A stretch of DNA of 12,724 bases from Pelotomaculum sp. UBA5255 (GTDB lineage: Bacteria; Bacillota; Desulfotomaculia; Desulfotomaculales; Pelotomaculaceae): positions 13,041 to 25,764 of the forward strand of contig DHTR01000042.1 of assembly GCA_002408725.1 (NCBI GenBank). The letters are read 5' to 3'. Under the pieces are notes generated by a model that was given only the letters and a program-made list of their open reading frames with translations, was not told where the DNA came from and did not search any database. Positions within the stretch are counted from its first letter, which is position 1, and each line of letters opens with the position of its first letter. Position numbers and translations under genes: made by a program. Positions 6,493 through 12,724 of this stretch are shown here, in pieces.

Positions 6493-7998
6493 TCAAGAAC
6501 CATCTCCTTGACAGGATAGCCGGATCTGAAATGTACAGCCTTTACCCTCCTGGCTTTCAACGTTAATTATTCCTCCATGAGCAGCTACAATGGCTTTGGT
6601 GATTGATAAGCCTAAACCGGCTCCGCCATATTTGCGCGTCCGGGAGATATCGCTGCGGTAAAATCGATCAAAGACGTGGGGGAGGTGATCATCGCTGATC
6701 CCCGGTCCGTTATCTTGAACGGACAAATGCACACCGCTGTTCTTTCTGGATAATGAAATCCGGATCCGGCCCTCTTCAGGGTCCGTATGCTGTACTGCGT
6801 TATGAAACAGGTTCAAAATCACCTGTTTCATTTTATCCCGATCATAATTGCACTTCATGTTTGACTCGATATATAAATCAAGCCTTCTGCTGCCGGCCAG
6901 GATCCGAAGCTGTGGCTCCATCTCCCGGATAACGCGATCCAGTAAGCCTTCCGCGAGCTCAATGTGTGGAGTACGGTCGAGTTTTGTCAAAAGAAGAAGA
7001 TCGTGTACTAATTTAGTAAGGCGTTCCGATTCGCTATGCATGCTTTTTAACGCTTTATGTAATTGCTCCGGTTGATTTACCGCACCGCGCAGCAATACTT
7101 CCAAAAATCCGCGAATGGAAGTCAATGGTGTGCGCAGCTCATGAGAGGCGTCCGCTATAAAACGGCGCATCTGTTCCTTGGTTTCCCTTTCCGCTTCAAA
7201 GGAAGCTTCCAGCCGCTCCAGCATTCCGTTAAAGGATTCCGCCAAACGGTCGATTTCCTTCTGTCCTTGTTGGGTTGGGAATCGCCTTGCTAAATTCCCG
7301 GCATCGATTTGTTCCGCAGTATCCACCATGTTAAACAAGGGAACCAGTGTTCTTCTAAGAATCGGCAAAAAGCCAAGCAAGCCAACCAGCATAGCAATGA
7401 GGGAAAGGAATAAAAACGTGAACAGTTGACGAATAAGCAGTTCCTTGAGCGGACCTGTCAAGGTGCTTACCTGAACAACGCCGAGAGCCTGTCCGCGGCT
7501 AAAAACCGGTTGTAATACCAATAACTGTTCCGCTCCCCCGGCGTCAATGACTTTGAAGTTTGGCTTTGATTTTGGCTTCAGCTTCGGATCCGGTCCCGAT
7601 CCCGGTCCCGGCCTTCTCATCAATATGTCCAAATACTCCTGTGAAGCCAATTTTGGAGGATTTATGCCACGGGGCTCATCCAATAATACGGAATAGTTAC
7701 CCTCCAGATCAATAAATGCAACACTTGCCCCCGGTATAAAAAAAAGCGGTGGCCACACACTACCATTTTCCGGGCTTGCACCGGGTTGCTCCCAGGCAGC
7801 GTGGGGAATCGAGATGATCTGGCTTTGCATGCCGGCAGCTTTATTTCTGTAAACAACTTCCCGCATAAAAACAAATTGCAACAGACCAATGAGCGCAAGC
7901 AAAATAGCAAGGATCAGCAGTGACCGGGATAAGAGTTGAATCCGGAGTGAGTCAGGCGAAAAAAAAGATTTTAATAGAGTGCCTGCCTTCCGTTTCAT
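6493..7998 (-). CDS. Sensor histidine kinase (HAMP, HisKA, HATPase_c)
   Basis: 501-residue membrane kinase of the EnvZ/PhoR class and partner of the response regulator upstream. Two membrane helices (about 26-45 and 192-214) enclose an extracytoplasmic sensor domain of about 145 residues. HAMP linker at about 214-265. Dimerisation/phosphoacceptor helix with ADASHELRTPLTSIRGF, phosphorylated histidine H286. Catalytic domain with N-box (VILNLFHNAVQHT, 393-405), G1 DNGPG (429-433), F-box FDRFYR (443-448) and G2 GGAGLGL (458-464). The sensor domain contains a Pro/Gly/Lys-rich segment, RPGPGSGPDPKLKPKSKP (about 129-146). The start ATG overlaps the regulator stop by 4 bases (ATGA), so expression is coupled. 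With a large external domain it is not an intramembrane BceS-type sensor. The signal is unknown; the neighbouring exporter suggests an extracellular toxic peptide, drug or envelope stress. Confidence 0.94.
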   Translation of the reverse strand: MKRKAGTLLKSFFSPDSLRIQLLSRSLLILAILLALIGLLQFVFMREVVYRNKAAGMQSQIISIPHAAWEQPGASPENGSVWPPLFFIPGASVAFIDLEGNYSVLLDEPRGINPPKLASQEYLDILMRRPGPGSGPDPKLKPKSKPNFKVIDAGGAEQLLVLQPVFSRGQALGVVQVSTLTGPLKELLIRQLFTFLFLSLIAMLVGLLGFLPILRRTLVPLFNMVDTAEQIDAGNLARRFPTQQGQKEIDRLAESFNGMLERLEASFEAERETKEQMRRFIADASHELRTPLTSIRGFLEVLLRGAVNQPEQLHKALKSMHSESERLTKLVHDLLLLTKLDRTPHIELAEGLLDRVIREMEPQLRILAGSRRLDLYIESNMKCNYDRDKMKQVILNLFHNAVQHTDPEEGRIRISLSRKNSGVHLSVQDNGPGISDDHLPHVFDRFYRSDISRTRKYGGAGLGLSITKAIVAAHGGIINVESQEGKGCTFQIRLSCQGDGS

Positions 7999-8678
7999 GA
8001 AAGATCAACCCTGTACCCTGAGCCGCGCAAGGTTCGTATTAATTGATGGTCTTTGTCGTTTAATTTATCTCGCAGTGAACGAATATACACCTCAACAATA
8101 TTTTCCTCTCCTCCGAAATCATAGCCCCAGACCTTATCCAAAATCATCGTTTTACTTAAAACCAACCCGTGATTGAGAACTAAAAACTTGAGGAGCTGAT
8201 ACTCTGTTGGAGAAAGCTCCAACACCCGGTTTTTGAGCCTGATTTCTTTTCGGCGGTCATCAATCTGGAACGGTCCGATTACGACTTCCCCAAAAAGGTA
8301 TGGAAATTGATTTCGGATTCTGGCATAGATCCTGGCGAGCAGTTCCTCAAAACTAAATGGTTTTACCATGTAATCGTCGGCTCCAAGAGTGAGGCCCTTC
8401 ACCCGATCATCCACTTCATCCTTGGCCGTCAGCATGATCACCGCCACATTCTCTGTTTTTTTGATCATTCGACATACTTCGAAACCATCCATACCGGGCA
8501 TCATCACATCCAGGATAATGACATGTGGCTGGAACTGGTTCAACAAGGTAATAGCCGTCATCCCGTCCCGAGCGGTTTGCACTTCAAACCCTTCATTTTG
8601 CAGACCGAGCTCCAAAAATTGTAGTATATTCGGCTCATCGTCTACTACTAGTATTTTGATTCCCTTTAATTGTCGCAT
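7995..8678 (-). CDS. OmpR/PhoB-family response regulator
   Basis: 227-residue DNA-binding regulator. The receiver domain has the acidic pair D13/D14 (VVDDEP), phosphoacceptor D57 (VIILDVMMPGMDG), switch threonine T84 (IMLTAKD) and K106 (MVKPFSF). The C-terminal winged helix carries the usual LSPTEYQLLKFLVLNHG and VEVYIRSLRDKL segments and ends RTLRGSGYRVDLS. Start ATG at 8678 with AAAGGTGG about 10 bases upstream. First gene of the two-component operon, overlapping the kinase by 4 bases. Its own promoter region and that of the exporter share an 11-bp-phased hexamer array, so it most likely autoregulates and controls the exporter. Regulators of this family bind as head-to-tail dimers to direct repeats spaced by about one helical turn, which fits the array. 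Confidence 0.95.
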   Translation of the reverse strand: MRQLKGIKILVVDDEPNILQFLELGLQNEGFEVQTARDGMTAITLLNQFQPHVIILDVMMPGMDGFEVCRMIKKTENVAVIMLTAKDEVDDRVKGLTLGADDYMVKPFSFEELLARIYARIRNQFPYLFGEVVIGPFQIDDRRKEIRLKNRVLELSPTEYQLLKFLVLNHGLVLSKTMILDKVWGYDFGGEENIVEVYIRSLRDKLNDKDHQLIRTLRGSGYRVDLS

Positions 8679-8820
8679 GCTTCATCTACCACCTTTATAC
8701 CGGGGATATTCTATCAAGGGACATCCCATTGAGGACATTCCTCCCAGGTGTGCTCCCCATTCCTTTGACGGTGTATCCCCTTAATTTCAAGGTTTCACGT
8801 TCCTTTATAGTTGCCGTATG

Positions 8821-8880
8821 TTTATATTATCTGAATCATAACTGAAACCCTACTGAATGAAAACTGAAAATTTGTTGAGT
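8821..8880 (-). promoter_or_regulatory. Autoregulatory promoter of the two-component operon with five 11-bp-phased boxes
   Basis: On the plus strand CTGAAT (8831), CTGAAA (8842), CTGAAT (8853), CTGAAA (8864) and TTGAGT (8875) start exactly every 11 bases. On the coding strand they read (T/A)TTCAG, with a degenerate ACTCAA outermost. The innermost box lies 4 bases from an AT-rich -10 candidate (TATAAA, 8826-8821, or the overlapping TAATAT). No -35 consensus is present and the boxes occupy that position, as in activated promoters of the OmpR/PhoB class. The predicted leader to the ATG at 8678 is about 135 bases and shows no recognisable regulatory RNA. Confidence 0.7.
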
Positions 8881-9135
8881 ATTAGTAGCTTCAAATCCAT
8901 TCGCACCTTGGATCGTATTGAGGGCAGGACCCCGTCAAAGTCAAGCATGTATCAACATATACTTACTGCATATTAACGATTTAAGGGATTTTGACGTGAC
9001 CCAGGTATTGAGGCAAGCGTATTTGAGTAAATTCAAACCTATAAATTTAGATCTTCAGGCTCTACCGACGCCGCGTTTGCAACATGGACGCCTATAGGTA
9101 GTTGACTCAATTTGATTGTTTTGAGTAACCAGGGC
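8881..9135. other. Gene-free region between the regulator promoter and glnS terminator
   Basis: I see no gene or known RNA in these 255 bases. Small structures only: inverted repeat CGTCAAA/TTTGACG (8933-8939 and 8990-8996), a 9-base direct repeat GTATTGAGG (8915 and 9005), and a possible hairpin with one bulged base between GTTGACTCAA and TTGAGTAAC (about 9099-9129). No start codon with a ribosome binding site opens a convincing frame. Confidence 0.4.
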
Positions 9136-9170
9136 AAAAAACCGCCGGACTGTAGACCCGGCGGTTTTTT
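9136..9170 (-). terminator. Strong intrinsic terminator of glnS, nearly bidirectional
   Basis: Perfect stem CCGCCGG (9142-9148) / CCGGCGG (9158-9164), extended by AAAAAA (9136-9141) and TTTTTT (9165-9170). On the minus strand it begins about 10 bases after the glnS stop and is followed by a six-U tract. The symmetry means it would also stop rightward transcription. Confidence 0.93.
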
Positions 9171-9180
9171 GTAAATTCTT

Positions 9181-10929
9181 CTAACGGTTGGCCTTTTGAA
9201 TTTTAGCCCAGGTATCCTTCAATGGAACAATCCGGTTGAAAACCAGGTTTATTTTTGTCGAATCAACGGCATCCACACAGAAGTATCCATTCCGCAAAAA
9301 CTGGAAGCGGCTGCCGGGTATCGCTCCTGAGAGGCTCTGTTCCAGCATGCAGGAGGTCAGCCTTGATAACGAGTCCGGGTTGATGCAGGACTTGAAGTCC
9401 CTTTCTTCGTCCGGGTTTTCTTTTAAAAAGAGATGGTCGTATAAACGCACTTCGGCTTGGACGGCATGACTTGCTGAAACCCAATGCAGCGTTCCCTTGA
9501 CCTTGCGGGAACTGGCCGCGCTGCCGCTGCGTGTTTCCGGATCGTAGGTGCAGTGCACCTCAAGGACCTCGCCGGATTTTTCGTCCTTGACCACCCGCTC
9601 GCACCGGATAATGTAGGCGCTCTTCAAGCGGACCTCCTGTCCGGGTGAAAGGCGGAAATATTTCTTAGGTGGATTTTCGCGAAAATCTTCCTGTTCAATA
9701 TACAGCTCCCTGGAAAAGGGGATTTTACGCGAACCCAAACCCGGATTTTCCGGGTTATACTCGGCCTCCAGTTCCTCCACCTGCCCCTCGGGGTAGTTGT
9801 CAATAACCAGCTTCAGCGGCCTTAAGACGCCCATCACACGCGGGACACGCAGGTTTAAATCATCCCGGATGCAGTGCTCAAGCATGGCGATGTCAACCAT
9901 GCTATTGCTTTTAGCCACCCCGATCCGCTCGCAGAAGTCGCGGATGGATTCCGGCGTATAGCCTCTCCTGCGCAGACCCGAGATGGTGGGCATGCGCGGG
10001 TCATCCCAGTCGCTGACGATGCCCTCTTCCACCAGCAGGCGCAACTTCCGCTTGCTCATCACCGTATAGGTGAGGTTCAAGCGGGCAAACTCAATTTGCT
10101 GAGAGTGGTAAATGCCCAGGGTATCCAGCGTCCAGTCGTACAGTGGGCGGTGATCTTCAAACTCCAGCGTGCAAATGGAGTGAGTAATTCCTTCCAGTGA
10201 ATCAGAAATGGGGTGGGCATAATCGTACATCGGATAAATGAGCCACTTGTCACCAGTCCGGTGGTGGGCGGCCCGTAGAATCCGGTAGAGCACCGGATCC
10301 CGCATGTTCAGGTTGGGGGAGGCCATGTCAATTTTAGCCCGGAGGACGCGCTTTCCATCCGGGAACTCACCGTTCCTCATCCGCTCAAACAGGTCCAGGT
10401 TTTCCTCCACTGACCGGTTGCGGTAGGGGCTTTCCTTACCCGGTTCCGTCAGGGTGCCGCGGTACTCTTTCATTTCCTCCACACTCAAGTCGCACACATA
10501 GGCTTTGCCGTTCTTAATCAGCTGTACGGCGTAATCATACAGCCGGTCAAAGTAATCGGAGGCGTAGAACATCCGGTCGCCCCAGTCAAAGCCGAGCCAC
10601 CGCACATCCTCCTTGATGGAATCGACGTATTCGACCTCCTCCCTGGTGGGGTTGGTGTCATCGAACCGCAGATTGCAAAGGCCCCCGTTTCTGGCGGCAA
10701 TACCAAAATTGAGGCAGATGGACTTGGCGTGACCGATATGAAGATAGCCGTTCGGCTCGGGTGGAAACCGGGTGTGGACCCGTCTATTATATTTATTGGT
10801 ATTGAAATCATCATTTATAATGGTCTGGATAAAGTTTGCCTCCAGCGCGGATGATTCCGCAGCTGCTTCCCTAGTCCGCTCGCCGTCTTTCTTCTTCATG
10901 CCACTTATCTCTGTTTTAGGCGTTCCCAT
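9181..10929 (-). CDS. glnS: Glutaminyl-tRNA synthetase
   Basis: Class I aminoacyl-tRNA synthetase charging tRNA-Gln with glutamine in the cytoplasm; 582 residues from the chosen start, slightly longer than the usual 550-560. Motifs: HTRFPPEPNGYLHIGHAKS with the HIGH signature at 64-67, FDDTNP, the catalytic-domain stretch YPMYDYAHPISDSLEGITHS, the KMSKS equivalent VMSKR (290-294), and RMPTISGLRRRGY. It continues through the anticodon-binding beta-barrel domains (YIIRCERVVKD, HWVSASHAVQAEVRLYDHLF, FQFLRNGYFCVD). FEDHRPLYDW and the Gln-specific architecture separate it from GltX. Start ATG at 10929 is preceded by GGGAAAGGGAAG; an ATG at 10980 has only a weak site and would add 17 non-conserved residues, and an ATG at 10899 is also possible. 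No YqeY-like C-terminal extension is present. It stands alone, with its own terminator. Confidence 0.95.
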   Translation of the reverse strand: MGTPKTEISGMKKKDGERTREAAAESSALEANFIQTIINDDFNTNKYNRRVHTRFPPEPNGYLHIGHAKSICLNFGIAARNGGLCNLRFDDTNPTREEVEYVDSIKEDVRWLGFDWGDRMFYASDYFDRLYDYAVQLIKNGKAYVCDLSVEEMKEYRGTLTEPGKESPYRNRSVEENLDLFERMRNGEFPDGKRVLRAKIDMASPNLNMRDPVLYRILRAAHHRTGDKWLIYPMYDYAHPISDSLEGITHSICTLEFEDHRPLYDWTLDTLGIYHSQQIEFARLNLTYTVMSKRKLRLLVEEGIVSDWDDPRMPTISGLRRRGYTPESIRDFCERIGVAKSNSMVDIAMLEHCIRDDLNLRVPRVMGVLRPLKLVIDNYPEGQVEELEAEYNPENPGLGSRKIPFSRELYIEQEDFRENPPKKYFRLSPGQEVRLKSAYIIRCERVVKDEKSGEVLEVHCTYDPETRSGSAASSRKVKGTLHWVSASHAVQAEVRLYDHLFLKENPDEERDFKSCINPDSLSRLTSCMLEQSLSGAIPGSRFQFLRNGYFCVDAVDSTKINLVFNRIVPLKDTWAKIQKANR

Positions 10930-11234
10930 AAATCTATCTTCCCTTTCCCAGTGGATTAACCGGTAACCCGTTTGGTTCATATTTCCACAGATTAACCAAA
11001 AATCCTCTTCTTTATGCTTATTGCAGATCTTTTGCCAATTTCCCAGCTATGAAACCCACAGGAGAAAGCGTTTCCGTCGTTTACAGCGGCTGAAACCTAT
11101 ATCCCCACCTGCTCATACGCTCCAACCCCCTCCCGGACCGGCTCAAAAATCATGTAAATCACGTATTAAACTGTAACAGCGACTATTCGTCGGCTCACGC
11201 CGACCTGGCTGACGGTTGCAACCTTAACATCTGG
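10930..11234 (-). other. glnS upstream region with weak promoter candidate and palindromes
   Basis: About 300 bases with no gene I can support. A possible promoter reads TTGGCA (11038-11033), 17 bases, ATAAAG (11015-11010); this is weak. Close to the stop of the preceding gene are two perfect palindromic structures: GTCGGC-TCAC-GCCGAC (11189-11204) and GGTTGCAACC (11214-11223). The first could be a terminator remnant, though no U-tract follows. No T-box sequence (AGGGTGG with ACCGCG) is present in front of glnS. An 18-codon frame (about 11152-11096) has no ribosome binding site. Confidence 0.35.
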
Positions 11235-11585
11235 CTAATTACAAACAAGGGATTCAACGTAAATGAACCCCTTCCCTTGCATTTCAACTAATTGTAGGTT
11301 GTTGCGGATGTTTTTCACTATTTTGGTAGCTGCGGGGCTAATAACAACTGCGTCACCACATTGAAGGCTACGACCATATCCACGAAGAAGCTTAGGTAAC
11401 TGTTCAAGTAGAATTCGCTTCGCGGGGTCTGCTTTTCCCCTTAAATCTTTCGGCAACCGCCCTATACCTTTGTAAGGATGTATTCTATAAGTGTGCCGGT
11501 GACCATTAGAACCTAGAATTTTTTCCAGAAAAAACTCTAACATGATGGCTCCGGAGGCATCTTCCACTAGCACTTCAAAATGCAT
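11235..11585 (-). CDS. Truncated or rearranged DUF4276-like protein
   Basis: 116 residues from the ATG at 11585, which has AGGTGA 5 bases upstream and gives the family-typical start MHFEVLVEDASG; a GTG at 11594 would overlap the ATPase stop. Residues 1 to about 75 (LVEDASGAIMLEFFLEKIL, HTYRIHPYKGIGRLPKDLRG, LLEQLPKLLRGYGRSL) follow the N-terminal half of DUF4276 proteins, which normally reach about 200 residues. From GDAVVI onward the expected acidic DLD-type strand and the rest are missing. Instead there is a tail, SPAATKIVKNIRNNLQ and about 20 more residues, that I do not recognise. The gene therefore appears to be a fusion or deletion product. It follows the ATPase in the same direction, as such pairs usually do. 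Family identification is from memory of the pattern; function is unknown and this copy is probably inactive. Confidence 0.6.
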   Translation of the reverse strand: MHFEVLVEDASGAIMLEFFLEKILGSNGHRHTYRIHPYKGIGRLPKDLRGKADPAKRILLEQLPKLLRGYGRSLQCGDAVVISPAATKIVKNIRNNLQLVEMQGKGFIYVESLVCN

Positions 11586-11590
11586 CGGAC

Positions 11591-12724
11591 TCACCTCGCA
11601 TCCAAGTAGTCACTATACCAAAGACTGCCCAATGGCAAGCCTTCCTCAACCATACCTTTTACAATAGAATCGTCACTGGCCCGTCTAACGGTAGAAAATC
11701 CCTGAGGATTCTTTTCCAGTATCCACGTTTCGGCTGGAGACAGAGCATCCACGAAATATGGCTGATGTGTGGTTACGAAAATTTGGGCTGAATTCTTTTT
11801 TCCTGTTGCATGTGTCCTAAATTCGGTTGCCAACGAATCTAATAACTTATGATAAAGACCATTTTCAGGCTCTTCAATACAAATAAACGGAGGTGGTTCA
11901 GAATCTTCGAGAAGTAACATATATGCAAAAAGCTTCAAGGTCCCATCTGACATTTGCTGGGCAAGAAAAGGATCATTAAATCCCTGTCATTGAAACGGAG
12001 AAGTAAACGGCCATCCTCTGTTTTTTTAGTGTCAATCTTAAAAATGCCAGGAATTTTTCGTGCTATCCGATCTAAAATAGACTGGAATTTTTCCTTATGA
12101 TCCCTTTCCATAAACTGGACTACATTACCGAGGTTATCCCCATGTATGTTAAGATGTTTTTGAGGTCCAGCCATCGGAAGGCTTCTAGCAGCGTCCGGTG
12201 TAAAGTAGCTAAGGTACCAATTTTCCAAAAAACTTCTAAACTTGGCAATCCTGGGATGCTCTTTCAATGCCCCCAAAGTAGCAATCCCCAGTTTGCGGGA
12301 ATCGGTGAGTTCAACAGGCACACGGGACGCATTTTCACCCTCGAAGCTTTCCTCTCCAGCCCAAGCTTCTCCTTTCCCTCCGCGAAGGTTTAGAAATGAG
12401 TACGGTTGCCCCGTCTGTTTTTGCCCCTTTCTCCGTTGTCTCAACCGTTCTTCTTCTACAAAGGGGCGGCCTTTGGAGTCCGGAGCAATAGACAATTCAT
12501 AAGTAATGGGACGCTCATTTGGACTTTCCCTGTAGTAAACTTCAAACCTTATGGATTCGTTATTCCCAAACGAACGTAGGCGGTAAAACCCTCCTCGCTG
12601 CTTTAAGTCACAAGCTTCTTCCACGCCTACACGAAGAGCATCTGCCAAAAAACCAAACGCATCAAATAGTGTACTTTTACCCACACCATTTTTACCTATC
12701 ACCGCAACTAGAGGGGTTAGTGGC
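11591..12724 (-). pseudogene. ABC/AAA-type ATPase (AAA_21-like), frameshifted; 5' end cut by window edge
   Basis: Predicted RecF/OLD-like ATPase. The frame is open at the right edge, reads PLTPLVAVIGKNGVGKST (Walker A) and continues to about 11985. It then loses the family pattern and stops at 11935. The minus-strand frame shifted by -1 restores it exactly: after FNDR it reads GFNDPFLAQQMSDGTLKLF if one G is restored to the GGG run at 11984-11982. The shifted part contains the signature-like QQMSDGT, Walker B FICIEEPENG, and TTHQPYF (switch histidine), ending at 11591. Both halves are intact and in the right order, so a single-base deletion is the only visible lesion. It may be real decay or a homopolymer sequencing error. 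The partner gene follows with a 4-base overlap or a short gap depending on its start. Modules of this kind often act in anti-phage or other conflict systems; that role is inferred. Confidence 0.8.

Noticed and set aside
8696..8761. Leader peptide (about 21 codons) in the 5' leader of the response-regulator gene
   Set aside because: An ATG exists but the purine-rich stretch directly abuts it, leaving no usable spacing, and the peptide shows no attenuation-type codon run.
8831..8880. CRISPR-like or minisatellite repeat
   Set aside because: The unit is only 11 bp with a 6-base conserved part and sits at a promoter; a regulator operator explains it better.
10930..11234. T-box riboswitch before glnS
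   Set aside because: Neither the AGGGTGG-type T-box nor an anti-terminator/terminator pair is visible.

Overview
The window looks like a chromosomal segment of a spore-former-type Gram-positive bacterium, probably a clostridial (Peptococcaceae-like) Firmicute. This is inferred from strong GGAGG-type ribosome binding sites in front of ATG and TTG starts, moderate GC, a MacA/MacB-like exporter with no outer-membrane partner, and TTGA/ATGA gene overlaps. No database search was possible, so the taxonomy is an inference. Every gene I accept is on the minus strand, so the window reads from right to left.

Right end (12724-11235): a two-gene module, an ABC/AAA-type ATPase cut by the window edge followed by a DUF4276-like protein. 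It resembles the ATPase-plus-partner pairs of mobile defence loci. The ATPase carries a one-base deletion just before its signature motif. The partner loses the family pattern about 80 residues in and continues with an unrelated tail. The module appears to be decaying, unless the frameshift is a sequencing error.

Centre right (10929-9136): a complete glutaminyl-tRNA synthetase with a strong, nearly symmetric intrinsic terminator. A gene-poor stretch follows (9135-8881).

Centre (8880-2200): a regulatory and transport unit. An OmpR-type response regulator and a HAMP histidine kinase overlap by 4 bases and end at a terminator. Next, in the same direction, come a membrane fusion protein, a MacB/LolD-type ATPase and a MacB-type permease; ATPase and permease also overlap by 4 bases. 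The promoter regions of both operons carry the same tandem array, a (T/A)TTCAG-type hexamer repeated every 11 bp: five copies upstream of the regulator, four upstream of the exporter. This is the architecture expected for binding of an OmpR/PhoB-type regulator. The sequence therefore suggests a self-contained circuit in which the kinase senses an extracellular signal and the regulator activates both its own operon and the exporter. The fusion-protein gene is also flanked by two inverted copies of a roughly 90-bp repeat.

Left end (1946-1): an Fe-S-type DinG/YoaA-family helicase, open to the window edge and almost complete, with its own candidate promoter.
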